Shown one piece after another: positions 1 to 7,925 of a stretch of 64,000 bases of DNA. Numbering within the stretch: the first letter of the stretch is position 1; every line of letters begins with the position of its first letter. The position numbers and the translations under genes are program-made. Below the pieces are notes generated by a model. That model did no database searches. It was not told the DNA's origin and worked only from the letters and a program-made list of their open reading frames with translations. Source of the stretch: Roseiflexus castenholzii DSM 13941 (lineage in GTDB: Bacteria; Chloroflexota; Chloroflexia; Chloroflexales; Roseiflexaceae); NCBI RefSeq assembly GCF_000017805.1, contig NC_009767.1, positions 3,947,001 through 4,011,000 of the forward strand, in the 5' to 3' direction.

Positions 1-9
1 TTCGCACGA

Positions 10-729
10 TTACCGGACCGGCACGTCTTCTTCCACCAGGCGCCCTTCGACAATGCGGAAGAGGCGATCCGCTAGACCGACGACTTCCGGGCTGTGCGTG
101 ACCATAAGGAGGTTTTTGCCGGCACGGCGGGTGAGGGTATCGAGCAGGTCGAGCACCTGCTGACTGGTATCGCTGTCCAGGTTACCGGTCGGCTCGTCTG
201 CCAGAACGAGTACAGGTTCATGCACCAGTGCGCGCGCCACTGCCACCCGCTGCTGCTCACCGCCGGAAAGTCGGTCGGGGTAGGCATTTCGCCGGTCAGC
301 AAGTCCCACCTGCGCCAGCAGATCGAGTGCAGCATTGCGGTCGCGCGCCGTCGTCCGGCCATTCAGTTCGAGCGGCAGCAGCAGATTCTCAAGCACCGTC
401 AGCGTTGGCACAAGATTGTAGAACTGAAAGATGAAACCGACTGAACGGCGACGGAACAGGGTGCGATCACGCTCCGAGAGGCGCGTCAATGGCTGCCCGG
501 CAACGATAATCTCACCGGATGTCGGCGTGTCGATACCGCTGACCAGGTTCAACAACGTACTCTTGCCCGAACCGCTCTTGCCGACGAGCACCACGAATTC
601 GCCGCGCGCAAACGATGCACTGACATCGTGCAACACAACGCGCTCATGCCCGGCTTCTTCGTAGCTCTTCGATACACGATCGAGAATAATGAGCGGTTCG
701 TCATTATTTGCAGAAATATGCCAGGACAT
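10..729 (-). CDS. ABC transporter ATP-binding protein, MacB/LolD type
   Basis: A 239-residue ATPase subunit that would power an ABC-type membrane complex in the cytoplasm. The Walker A motif GKSGSGKST is near residue 50, the signature LSGGEQQRVAVARAL near residue 155 and the Walker B VLVLADEPTGNLD near residue 175. The segment FQFYNLVPTLTVLENLLLPL and the TGNLD aspartate are typical of the MacB/LolD/FtsE-like branch that works with FtsX-like permeases in lipoprotein or peptide export. No permease lies in the window; it may be to the left of the edge. The ATG at 727-729 gives the usual length for the family. Function is assigned by family only; the substrate is unknown. Confidence 0.93.
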   Translation of the reverse strand: MSWHISANNDEPLIILDRVSKSYEEAGHERVVLHDVSASFARGEFVVLVGKSGSGKSTLLNLVSGIDTPTSGEIIVAGQPLTRLSERDRTLFRRRSVGFIFQFYNLVPTLTVLENLLLPLELNGRTTARDRNAALDLLAQVGLADRRNAYPDRLSGGEQQRVAVARALVHEPVLVLADEPTGNLDSDTSQQVLDLLDTLTRRAGKNLLMVTHSPEVVGLADRLFRIVEGRLVEEDVPVR

Positions 730-825
730 AGGGAGTGAATGAATGCGTCCGTGAATGAATCAACGAAACAAGTCAATTGAAGCGAATGAAGACCGTTCTC
801 GACCGATCTTACACCTCACTTCCCT

Positions 826-909
826 GTTCAACTCATAACGTGCAACATTCAACATTCAACGTTCAACGTGAAACCTTCCACCTGCAACCTTCTCACCCTC
901 TCACCTCTC
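826..909. repeat. Heptamer tandem repeat (consensus NTNCAAC)
   Basis: The space between the ABC ATPase and the Yip1 gene contains successive 7-base words in one register: GTTCAAC, TCATAAC, GTGCAAC, ATTCAAC, ATTCAAC, GTTCAAC, GTGAAAC, CTTCCAC, CTGCAAC. The register continues into CT-rich words. Words vary at positions 1 and 3 while CAAC is conserved. No gene is visible in the 730-1007 space. Confidence 0.8.
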
Positions 910-1007
910 CTTTTATACGTCCCGCCCCCAAACCCGGATGCGACGCATGACACGCAAAAAGGAGCGCCTGACGCGCCCCTTCTTGCTGCCGTGCCGAACG
1001 AGTTTCA

Positions 1008-1616
1008 TCACTGACCGAAATTGATACTGCCGCTTGCCGCTCCCAAAGCCACACCGATAGTCGCAAAAATCGCACCGATGATAGCGCCAATGATGAACTG
1101 CGCAATGAACGCCAGCACCAGCGTGATAATCGCCGGAGTCTGCTGAAGGTTCATGCTCGAGCGCACACCCAGGTAACCGAGATAAATCTGGTAGATGCCC
1201 AGCAGGATTATCGCCGGCAACGCCACACAACCAAGGATAGGAACTGCACTCACCGCACCGGCCACCGCCTGGATTGGCGCGACGAACAGCGCCATCGTAT
1301 AGAAGACTTCGTCCTGCGTGCCGGTTCCACCCTGCTGCTTTCCGATAAAATAGACCAGAAAGGCGAAGAGATAGAAACCCACAACCGGAAGGATGAAACC
1401 CAAAACGCCGGCAAGCAACGCCGAGACGATACCACCCAACAGACCAAAGACCAGCGAAACCGCCGCACTGATCGCCGCCGCCACCATGATATAGATCGTT
1501 GCCTCGCGCTGACCACCATGCCGCTCGAAGCGCTCGAATGTTTCGACGCTCGGCTTCGTCAACACCTGAATGCTCTGGTTGAGCATTTCGCCGATTGAGA
1601 CGCCTTGAACCATCAT
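1008..1616 (-). CDS. Yip1 family integral membrane protein
   Basis: A 202-residue protein with about five hydrophobic helices from residue 40 to the C-terminus, rich in Ala, Gly and Ile. A short amphipathic N-terminus precedes the helices. The pattern of helices with a conserved YTMALFVAPIQ stretch resembles the bacterial Yip1/YIP1-like family (PF04893), whose role is poorly known. The start is the ATG at 1614-1616, followed by a second Met; the GGAACC/GAGGAGGAACC stretch just upstream on this strand is a good ribosome site. It stands alone, followed by a heptamer repeat. Membrane location is clear from sequence; function is not. Confidence 0.75.
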   Translation of the reverse strand: MMVQGVSIGEMLNQSIQVLTKPSVETFERFERHGGQREATIYIMVAAAISAAVSLVFGLLGGIVSALLAGVLGFILPVVGFYLFAFLVYFIGKQQGGTGTQDEVFYTMALFVAPIQAVAGAVSAVPILGCVALPAIILLGIYQIYLGYLGVRSSMNLQQTPAIITLVLAFIAQFIIGAIIGAIFATIGVALGAASGSINFGQ

Positions 1617-1869
1617 TGTCGGTTCCTCCTCATTGCTGCAAAAGTGAACGACACAGAACCATCGCTTTCACAGATGCTACGAGCGCTGCGGCACACTGAG
1701 CACTGATCACGCGCGTCTTTGCTTCTTATACGCCTCTGCGACTGAAAAGTTTCGGGTGAGCAAGGGAGCATCACTGCGCAGCATAGCTCGGCGATGAGCG
1801 GAGATCACACCGGATGCAGCAGCATTCTGCCGCTATCGAGTATATCACAGGATGACATTCGCGCAACTG

Positions 1870-3357
1870 TCAGTTTGCGATTTCGGACAGTATCTTCTCG
1901 GCGCTCACACCATCGCTGCGCAACGCGGCAACCCGCTCTGCCGCCGCGCGCGCCTCGGCATGGCGTCGAGTGCGCAGGCAGGCGCCTGCCAACATCAACC
2001 AGGCGCGCTCATCGCGCGGGTCAATCGCCAGCGCCCGATGGCAGTGGTCGATAGCATCGCCGTTCGCCCCGCGCGCCAGCGCAAGAGCCGCCAATCCGCA
2101 CCAGGCGTGCGCCAGCGAGGGGTTCTGTTGTGCGGCGCGCAACAATTCGATTTCCGCCTGGCGCGCATCTCCTGCGTCACGCGCCAGCAACCCGCGACAC
2201 AGAGCAAGGTACGACTCACTATCGGGAAGCGGCGCACTAGAACGAGCGGCGGTTTCGAGAGCCACCAGCGCCTGACGCAGCGCGTGTCCGCCGAGATCGA
2301 GCGGGTCGGCAGACGCAAGGATGGCGCGGGCATACCATGCGTGCGCCTCTGCGGAATGCGGCAGCGCCTCACGCGCCCGGCGCAACGGATCGAGCGCTTC
2401 GCGCGGCAATCCGGCAGTAAGCAACCCGCGACCCTGTTGAAACAGCGCTTCCGCCTCTTCCACTGAAAGTGTCGAGGGCGTCGTTTCATCTGCGCGCACT
2501 TCATCGATCAGCGCGCGCAACCCTTCGAGGTGACCGTGGTCGAACCGACCCTGACGGAATGCCAGCCAGAAGGCATCGTAACGATTGCGGAGTCGTTCGT
2601 TCCGCAGAATGCGCCGGGCAATCTCCAGATTCTCTACCCGCGCCTCACGTTCTGCGGCAGACCAACCAGGATGGAGGAGCGTCCGCTGCTGAAAGGCGTA
2701 GGAAGCGGCATCGACCTCTTCCGGCGTCGGCGGTCGTGATTCGTGCAACATCTCTGCGGCATCCAGCGCCGGACGCGCCGAGCGACGAGCACCCGGATTG
2801 ATCATCAGATGCGCGGGTGAGAGTCCCAGCAGGGCATAAAAATCAACCGGCTCCGCAACCGGTGGTCCGGCGTCGGGCGGCGTGGCTGGCGGCGCCGGTT
2901 CTCCCGGACGCAGCGAACCACAGTAGCGGCAGCGCGGCTCATTGCCTTGCAGCGGAGCGCCGCACGACTCACAGCGCACCACGCCTTGCTGAATGCCGGC
3001 GGCAGCCGATACCCGCAGTTCGTTATAGAGCGCCCGCAGCGAGGGATCGGTCAAGATGCGCCCGGCAACCTGAAGCAATTCGAACTTGCGCCTCGGCTCT
3101 GCCGCCAGCGCAGACGGGTCATCGGGAAAGAGCGCGCGCAACCGACGATACTGGCGCGCAATCGTGATTGCATCGGCGTGCTGATCGACGCCGAGCAACC
3201 GGTAGAGGTCAAGCCCCTGCGCGACAGCAGCCGCCACCTGTGGCGCGCCCAGGTTGAGACTGCGAAAAAAGCCGCGCGTCACCGAACCACATGCCGGGCA
3301 AATCCCATCAGAACCCAGCGTCGCGCTGCATGAGGGACACGTCTGTTCAAGCGTCAT
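1870..3357 (-). CDS. Zinc-ribbon, J-like and TPR protein
   Basis: A 495-residue cytoplasmic protein with modules in this order: zinc ribbon (CPSC/CPAC, residues 7-24), a J-like domain (about 49-115, DLYRLLGVDQ to RALYNELR), a second zinc ribbon (CESC/CRYC, 128-147), a Pro-rich linker, a second J-like domain (about 172-265) and a series of TPR-like helices (about 297-490). Neither J domain keeps the HPD tripeptide: the first has LFPDD, the second LLHPG. Stimulation of DnaK ATPase is therefore doubtful. It begins 2 bases after the stop of the FHA gene, so the two are probably one operon. A scaffold role is inferred. Confidence 0.7.
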   Translation of the reverse strand: MTLEQTCPSCSATLGSDGICPACGSVTRGFFRSLNLGAPQVAAAVAQGLDLYRLLGVDQHADAITIARQYRRLRALFPDDPSALAAEPRRKFELLQVAGRILTDPSLRALYNELRVSAAAGIQQGVVRCESCGAPLQGNEPRCRYCGSLRPGEPAPPATPPDAGPPVAEPVDFYALLGLSPAHLMINPGARRSARPALDAAEMLHESRPPTPEEVDAASYAFQQRTLLHPGWSAAEREARVENLEIARRILRNERLRNRYDAFWLAFRQGRFDHGHLEGLRALIDEVRADETTPSTLSVEEAEALFQQGRGLLTAGLPREALDPLRRAREALPHSAEAHAWYARAILASADPLDLGGHALRQALVALETAARSSAPLPDSESYLALCRGLLARDAGDARQAEIELLRAAQQNPSLAHAWCGLAALALARGANGDAIDHCHRALAIDPRDERAWLMLAGACLRTRRHAEARAAAERVAALRSDGVSAEKILSEIAN

Positions 3358-3359
3358 GG

Positions 3360-4187
3360 TTATGCCTGAAAGCGCAGGAGCATACGCCCCAGTGTAATCT
3401 GATCACCGTTGGACAGCGCACGCGACTGGTGTGGGAGCACTCGTTGTCCATTCACCAGGGTGCCATTGACGCTATCGAGATCTTCGATCATCACCTGCCC
3501 GCCCTGAACAAAAATCCGCGCGTGCCGCCGCCCGACCCCCTGATCGAGCGCGCCGTGCGGACCAAGATCAACATCAGGATAGAACTTGCTCACCGGATCA
3601 CTGCGACCGACGAGCGCTTGGGAGTCGGCAGGCAACGGCAGGACAGCGCCGGTCCCTATCACGACCAGCGCACACGACGCCAGCGTGGTGCGCCCGCTGA
3701 CAGGCGCAGGCGTCATCGGCGGAACCGCCGGAGCAGGGGGAGCCAGCGGCGCCTGATACGACGGCGGCGCAGACGGCATTGCCGAAGGCGGTGCGACCGA
3801 TGGAACCGGCGGCGCAGACGGCGTTGCCGGAGGCGGTGCAGCCGGCGGCGCGACAGACGCCTGATACGACGACGGCGCCGTAACCGGCGCAGGCGGCGGA
3901 TACACTGGCTGCGGCGGCGCGGCACTTTGCGGCGGGGATGGAACCGGAGCAACCGGGCGCGCCGGCGCGCGCAATGGCGCGCCACAATTGTCGCAGAACG
4001 CTTCACCGGGGATGACCGCCTGACCGCACTGCGGACAGACGGTGGGACCGATGGCGGGAATGGCGGCTGAGGGAGCGACAGGCGGCGGCGCTGCCTGAGC
4101 GGGAACCGGTATCAGCATGGCGCCACACTGATCACAATAGCGCGCGCCCGCTGGATTATCGACGCCACATTGGGGACAGAACGGCAT
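3360..4187 (-). CDS. Double zinc-ribbon FHA domain protein
   Basis: A 275-residue protein with two N-terminal zinc ribbons (CPQC/CDQC near residues 5-24 and CPQC/CDNC near 51-70), a Pro/Ala/Tyr-rich low-complexity linker (about 75-165) and a C-terminal FHA domain (about 180-275). The FHA core residues are visible: VGRSD, RRHARI and SVNGTLVNG. FHA domains bind phosphothreonine peptides, usually from Hanks-type kinases; no kinase lies in the window. It is the first gene of a two-gene operon with the J-like/TPR protein. The start ATG at 4185-4187 follows a GAGGAGCACGGTT ribosome site. Confidence 0.85.
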   Translation of the reverse strand: MPFCPQCGVDNPAGARYCDQCGAMLIPVPAQAAPPPVAPSAAIPAIGPTVCPQCGQAVIPGEAFCDNCGAPLRAPARPVAPVPSPPQSAAPPQPVYPPPAPVTAPSSYQASVAPPAAPPPATPSAPPVPSVAPPSAMPSAPPSYQAPLAPPAPAVPPMTPAPVSGRTTLASCALVVIGTGAVLPLPADSQALVGRSDPVSKFYPDVDLGPHGALDQGVGRRHARIFVQGGQVMIEDLDSVNGTLVNGQRVLPHQSRALSNGDQITLGRMLLRFQA

Positions 4188-4657
4188 AACCGTGCTCCTC
4201 TAAGGGTTGCAATCCGTCTGTTTGGGCTAAGTATACCATTACTGCGATGATCGCACCGCGCTGTTGGTGCGACGATTCCATTCAGATGAAAGTTTCACTT
4301 CTCCGAATTCTGCAATCACCGGGCAGTGCATTGCAACGCAGCTTCGGCGGCCATCCCGCGCGTTATGAGCCTTTACGCAAAACGCGCTATGATCACGACC
4401 GTCCGACGCCCAAAACAAGGGAACCGAAGAAGCCATCGACCTCCTGAGCCGGGGAATGGAATGGCTTCGATACGTGCCGATATGCATCGTCCCGCAGCCC
4501 AAAAGGTCGCGCCTGACGATGTAAACCCGGCGTCCCTTGCAGAAACATCGCGTAACTGTGAGCAATCTTCGCGTGTGTATACTGAGGGTGCATCCGAATA
4601 GACCGTACCATACCATGGCGTACCAGCCTACAGGTGGATACAAAAGGAGACGTTCCA
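4188..4657. other. Divergent intergenic region, no gene seen
   Basis: This 470-bp space separates the minus-strand FHA operon from the plus-strand phasin-like gene. Open frames here show no recognisable protein pattern. A TATACT hexamer on the plus strand near 4576-4581 could be the -10 box of the phasin-like gene, but no good -35 hexamer sits at the right distance. Confidence 0.4.
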
Positions 4658-5146
4658 ATGGCAAACAACGACTGGCTCACTCAGACCCAGGAACTGCTGC
4701 AAACCTGGACGAAGGCGCAGCAATCACTTTGGGAAAACTGGCGTTCGCTGATGCCGACGATGAGCGCGCAGCCCGCCAGTGAAGAATGGAAGCAGGCGGT
4801 CTCGGCGTGGAAAGACATTATGCAGCGCTCGCTCAACGCCCAGGCCGACTTCGTCAAGTTCTGGTCGGAAAGCATGACCGCGATGCCGCTGATGGGCAAG
4901 CAGATGGAGGAGATGTCGTCGCTGATTGTCGAAACTACCCAGCGCTGGACGCATGTCCAGAGCGAGATCTGGAGCAACTGGCTAGACGCGGTTGCGAAGG
5001 CTGACGCCGCTGCGATGACCCAGAACTGGGACGAAGGCACGCGCAAAGCGTTTGACGCCTGGCGCGAGACGGTCAACAGCGCCATCGAGGCGCAACGCAA
5101 AATGATGGAAAGCTGGATGTCCAGCGGCGGTGAAAAGAAGGAGTAA
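4658..5146 (+). CDS. Phasin-like / PhaE-like granule protein
   Basis: A 162-residue, entirely helical, Trp-rich and charged protein with no signal peptide. The repeated pattern of Trp, Gln and Ala in amphipathic helices (QTWTKAQQSLWENWRSL, QMEEMSSLIVETTQRW) resembles phasins and the PhaE subunit of class III polyhydroxyalkanoate synthases. The family call is by composition and pattern rather than a diagnostic motif. An in-frame GTG lies at 4634, but the ATG at 4658 has AAAAGGAG eight bases upstream and is chosen. No PHA synthase or depolymerase gene is in the window. Chloroflexus relatives are known to store polyhydroxybutyrate, which fits. Confidence 0.55.
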   Translation: MANNDWLTQTQELLQTWTKAQQSLWENWRSLMPTMSAQPASEEWKQAVSAWKDIMQRSLNAQADFVKFWSESMTAMPLMGKQMEEMSSLIVETTQRWTHVQSEIWSNWLDAVAKADAAAMTQNWDEGTRKAFDAWRETVNSAIEAQRKMMESWMSSGGEKKE

Positions 5147-5147
5147 G

Positions 5148-5272
5148 ACCAATTACGATTGACGATGCCGCATTCTTGTCATTCCGAGCGTAGCGAGGAA
5201 TCTGCGCGGGTCGCGCACGACCCCTCGCGCTGCTCGGGGTGACCATGCCGGATGGTCACAGGTCATTGGTAT
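5148..5272. repeat. Terminal-inverted-repeat element, copy 1 (family A)
   Basis: A 125-bp copy of an element whose ends read ATACCAATGAC and GTCATTGGTAT. It lies directly after the stop codon of the phasin-like gene. The left end is diverged (ACCAATTAC). The interior carries CATTCCGAGCG, GCGAGGAATCTG, a CGCGCACGACCCCTCGCGC segment and CCATGCCGGATGGTCAC. Other copies are at 26093, 43971, 50470 and 53975. It has no coding capacity. Confidence 0.85.
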
Positions 5273-5410
5273 AATTCCTTCCGGGCAGTATGTCCTCACT
5301 CCCACCGCTGCGGCAGCGTCTCCGCGTATGCCCGACGCAGGCGGTGGATAGCACAGTGCAATGTTGCAGCAACTGCTTGCCTGACCCTGACGTCGTGACG
5401 CTCAAAGGCG

Positions 5411-5590
5411 GACCGCACGCATGAGCAAAGCGGGCATGCATGGCGTTGGGATGCGCCGTTGTACCCTCACCCCCCGCCCCGCTCCCGCGCGCGAGAGCGG
5501 GGCGACCGGCACCGTGATCGAGTCCGTCCCACGGTGAGCGTGCCGGTGTTCGCGCGGATGTTTGCCCTTACCCTTAAACGTCGTGACGTG
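5411..5590. repeat. GC-rich intergenic element, copy 1 (family B)
   Basis: A composite repeat: a GCGGGCATGCATGGCGTTGG block, a CCCTCACCCCC block, a hairpin of the form GCTCCCGC/GCG-GAGAGCGGGG, then GTGCCGGTGTTCGCGCGG and a CCCTTAAAC block. Related copies occur at 26425-26625 (inverted), 43607-43770 and 50822-50912, with partial copies near 21718 and 51640. No protein is encoded. Confidence 0.75.
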
Positions 5591-5615
5591 AGGGATGGGA
5601 GGATGTGTGCGACAC

Positions 5616-5664
5616 ACACCCTTATGGATGCGCAGAGACGACATCTGCCTGCCCATAAGGGTGT
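5616..5664. repeat. 12-bp perfect inverted repeat
   Basis: ACACCCTTATGG at 5616-5627 and its exact complement CCATAAGGGTGT at 5653-5664, separated by 25 bases. It lies 11 bases after the stop of the Nudix gene (minus strand). There is no T-tract, so a classical intrinsic terminator is not supported, but a 3'-end hairpin or a protein site is possible. Confidence 0.6.
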
Positions 5665-5675
5665 TCGCTTGAAAA

Positions 5676-6224
5676 CTAGAGTCCCAACCGCCGCGCTGCG
5701 AGCAGCACTGCCGTCACGGTCATGCTATCGCGGATGTCGCTGCGCAGCACCATGTCCAGTACATGCGCGAATGGCATGGCTTCGATTTCCAGAAACTCCG
5801 TATCATCCTGCGGCAGGCTCGATGGCATCAGATCGAATCCCAGAAAGAGATGCGCCGTCTCTTCCACCACGCTCTTGGAGGTGTAGTAACTGCTGATCCA
5901 TTCGAACCGTCCGGCGCGATAGCCGATCTCTTCCTGAAGTTCGCGCTGCGCGGCTTCTTCCGGCGTTTCACCGGCGTGCATCCCGCCGGTCGGCATTTCC
6001 CAGCGATGTCCTTCCCCATAAATGTAGCGGTACTGCCGGATCATCACCACCCGTCCATCGTTCAAAAATGGCAGGACGCCGACGCACTGACCAACGCCAG
6101 GCGTCACTACGCCATAGATCGTCGTGCGACCATCGGGCAACTCGGCGATGTCTTCGCGCAGGCGCAACCATTTGTTGCGGTAGATTTCGCGGCTTGCGCG
6201 GGTGCGCCATGGGTGCGGCGACAT
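5676..6224 (-). CDS. Nudix hydrolase, ADP-ribose pyrophosphatase type
   Basis: A 182-residue cytoplasmic hydrolase that cleaves nucleoside diphosphates linked to another moiety, probably ADP-ribose or a similar sugar nucleotide. The Nudix box is visible as GETPEEAAQRELQEEIGYRAG at about residues 86-106, with the REL-EE-G core intact. WRTRASREIYRNKWLRLREDI at the N-terminus is typical of the ADPRase/NudF subgroup. An ATG at 6267-6269 is in frame, but the ATG at 6222-6224 has GGAAGGAG five bases upstream and is chosen. It is divergent from the amidotransferase gene, with about 74 bp between starts. Confidence 0.88.
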   Translation of the reverse strand: MSPHPWRTRASREIYRNKWLRLREDIAELPDGRTTIYGVVTPGVGQCVGVLPFLNDGRVVMIRQYRYIYGEGHRWEMPTGGMHAGETPEEAAQRELQEEIGYRAGRFEWISSYYTSKSVVEETAHLFLGFDLMPSSLPQDDTEFLEIEAMPFAHVLDMVLRSDIRDSMTVTAVLLAARRLGL

Positions 6225-6252
6225 AGATGCTCCTTCCCGATTTCGTTCATGG

Positions 6253-6258
6253 TATAAT
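6253..6258 (+). promoter_or_regulatory. TATAAT -10 box of the amidotransferase gene
   Basis: A perfect TATAAT lies 41 bases before the chosen ATG at 6299 in the short divergent space. No good -35 hexamer is found 16-18 bases upstream. Only the -10 match supports it. Confidence 0.45.
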
Positions 6259-6298
6259 GCCGTCCACATTTTTTATGCCGGATTATCAAGGGAGTCGT

Positions 6299-7051
6299 AT
6301 GAATCGGGTGTGTATCGGCATTACGTGCGGAACCTTCTACGACCACGACTGGTGCCCGCCATCAATCGGGCACCGGAAGACATATATCGATGCAGTTGTG
6401 GCGGCTGGCGGCGCGCCGTTCCTGATCCCGTCCATTGATGATGAGGCGGCGCTGCGCATACTGTACGACCGAATCGACGGAGTGTTGCTGGCCGGCGGCG
6501 GCGACATCGAGCCGCGTCATTACGGTGAGGCGCCACTGCCGACGCTCGGCGTCGTCGATGCGCTGCGCGACCGCACGGAACTTCCGCTGGTGCGCTGGGC
6601 AGTCGCCGATGGGAAACCGGTGCTCGGCATCTGTCGCGGCGCGCAGATGGTCAACGTGGCGCTCGGCGGAACGCTCTACCAGGATATTCCTTCGCAGATT
6701 GAGACGTCACTCAATCATTCCGACTCTTACGCGCGCCAGGATTGGACGCATCTGGCGCATATGTTGCGCTTGTCGCCCGACTCGCGTTTGCGCCAGATTC
6801 TCGGCAGCGATGAACTGCCGATCAACTCACTGCACCATCAGTCGATCAAAACCGTCGCTCCCGGACTGATGGCCGTCGGTTGGGCGCCGGATGGCGTGAT
6901 TGAAGCGATTGAGAGCGCAAATGGTCACTTCCTGATCGGCGTGCAGTGCCATCCCGAAGCTCTGCAAAGCGGAGCCGATCCACGCTGGCAAACGCTGTTC
7001 CGCCGCTTCGTCGAGGCGTGTGCGCGGTTCAAAGATCGTAACGCAGAATAG
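6299..7051 (+). CDS. Class I glutamine amidotransferase (peptidase C26)
   Basis: A 250-residue cytoplasmic hydrolase of the gamma-glutamyl-GABA hydrolase (PuuD-like) branch. It shows GVLLAGGGDIEPRHYGE (about residues 65-81), the nucleophile elbow GICRGAQMVNVALGG with Cys near residue 110, and the catalytic His/Glu region GVQCHPEAL near residue 222. HHQS near 183 is also typical. These enzymes release glutamate from gamma-glutamyl amides; the true substrate is not shown. The ATG at 6299 follows AAGGGAG, whereas the longer frame from 6227 has no ribosome site. Its 3' end overlaps the convergent acetyltransferase by 23 bp. Confidence 0.9.
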   Translation: MNRVCIGITCGTFYDHDWCPPSIGHRKTYIDAVVAAGGAPFLIPSIDDEAALRILYDRIDGVLLAGGGDIEPRHYGEAPLPTLGVVDALRDRTELPLVRWAVADGKPVLGICRGAQMVNVALGGTLYQDIPSQIETSLNHSDSYARQDWTHLAHMLRLSPDSRLRQILGSDELPINSLHHQSIKTVAPGLMAVGWAPDGVIEAIESANGHFLIGVQCHPEALQSGADPRWQTLFRRFVEACARFKDRNAE

Positions 7052-7907
7052 TCTGTCGATCGCCGGTGCGCCGGAAGCCAAACCACTCATAGAGACGGCG
7101 GGCGCTGTGGTTATATGCCTGCGTGTTCAGCGTCATCGCCTCGGCGCCAATCGCGGTGGCATAGGCGACAACCTCGTACAGTAACCGTGCGCCGATGCCC
7201 TGTCGCCGGCGATCCGGCAGCACTGCGATACGCACCAGGTGCACCAACCGCCCGTCATAGTGCGCTGTCACGAATGCGTATCCGACAACAACAGCGTCAT
7301 CCTCGACGACCAGGAAGCGAGGCGTTTCGCGCAGCGCCAGCCCGATCTGAACGTTGTCCTTGCGCCACTCGGCGCTGAAACACTGCGCATCCACCGCCAG
7401 GATTGCCGGGATGTCGCCCACGGTTGCCGCGCGCACTCGCACTGCCGGGTTGCCATACGTCGGAACGCTCATGCGCTTCTTTTCGTAGACGATCACATCG
7501 GTATCGTGAACATACCCGGCACGACGCAGCGCCAGGGTCAGCCATGCGTCGGCAGGTTCGTGGCAGGCGACATACACGCGTGCAACGCCGCTGGCGTGCA
7601 GCATGGCATGGAACGACGGAAGCAATGTATCGAGCGCGCGCGCGGTTGCGAGTCGACCGCTCAACGCCAGCGCCCGGACCCACGTCACGCCATCGTTGAC
7701 CCAATCAGCCAGTATCACGCCGCACGGTTTGCTGCCGGCGAAGAGGAGCAGCACAGGCGCACCGGCGAGCAATCCGACCGCCTCACCGAGGCTGACCGTC
7801 GTAAACCAGCGGTCAGCGTCATCGATCAGGCGCAGCACAGTTTGCCGATCATCGAGCGACGCCGGGCGCGTAGTCAGCAACTCGGAAGACGAAGATGATC
7901 GCAACAC
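7029..7907 (-). CDS. GNAT family N-acetyltransferase, two-domain
   Basis: A 292-residue protein. The C-terminal half (about residues 140-292) is a full GNAT domain, with the acetyl-CoA loop PDRRRQGIGARLLYEV and a motif B region NTQAYNHSARRLYEWFGFRR. The N-terminal half looks like a degenerate GNAT fold without a clear Q-x-x-G-x-G/A loop. The acceptor substrate is unknown. The GTG at 7905-7907 is chosen because GGGAG lies six bases upstream; a TTG at 7925 touching the previous stop is the alternative. It follows the amidohydrolase gene closely and is probably co-transcribed with it. Confidence 0.82.
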   Translation of the reverse strand: MLRSSSSSELLTTRPASLDDRQTVLRLIDDADRWFTTVSLGEAVGLLAGAPVLLLFAGSKPCGVILADWVNDGVTWVRALALSGRLATARALDTLLPSFHAMLHASGVARVYVACHEPADAWLTLALRRAGYVHDTDVIVYEKKRMSVPTYGNPAVRVRAATVGDIPAILAVDAQCFSAEWRKDNVQIGLALRETPRFLVVEDDAVVVGYAFVTAHYDGRLVHLVRIAVLPDRRRQGIGARLLYEVVAYATAIGAEAMTLNTQAYNHSARRLYEWFGFRRTGDRQTILRYDL

Positions 7908-7925
7908 TGTCGTCTCCCGACGCAA

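Noticed and set aside
3291..4070. Arg-rich plus-strand protein
   Set aside because: It is the antisense shadow of the Pro/Ala-rich linker of the FHA protein.
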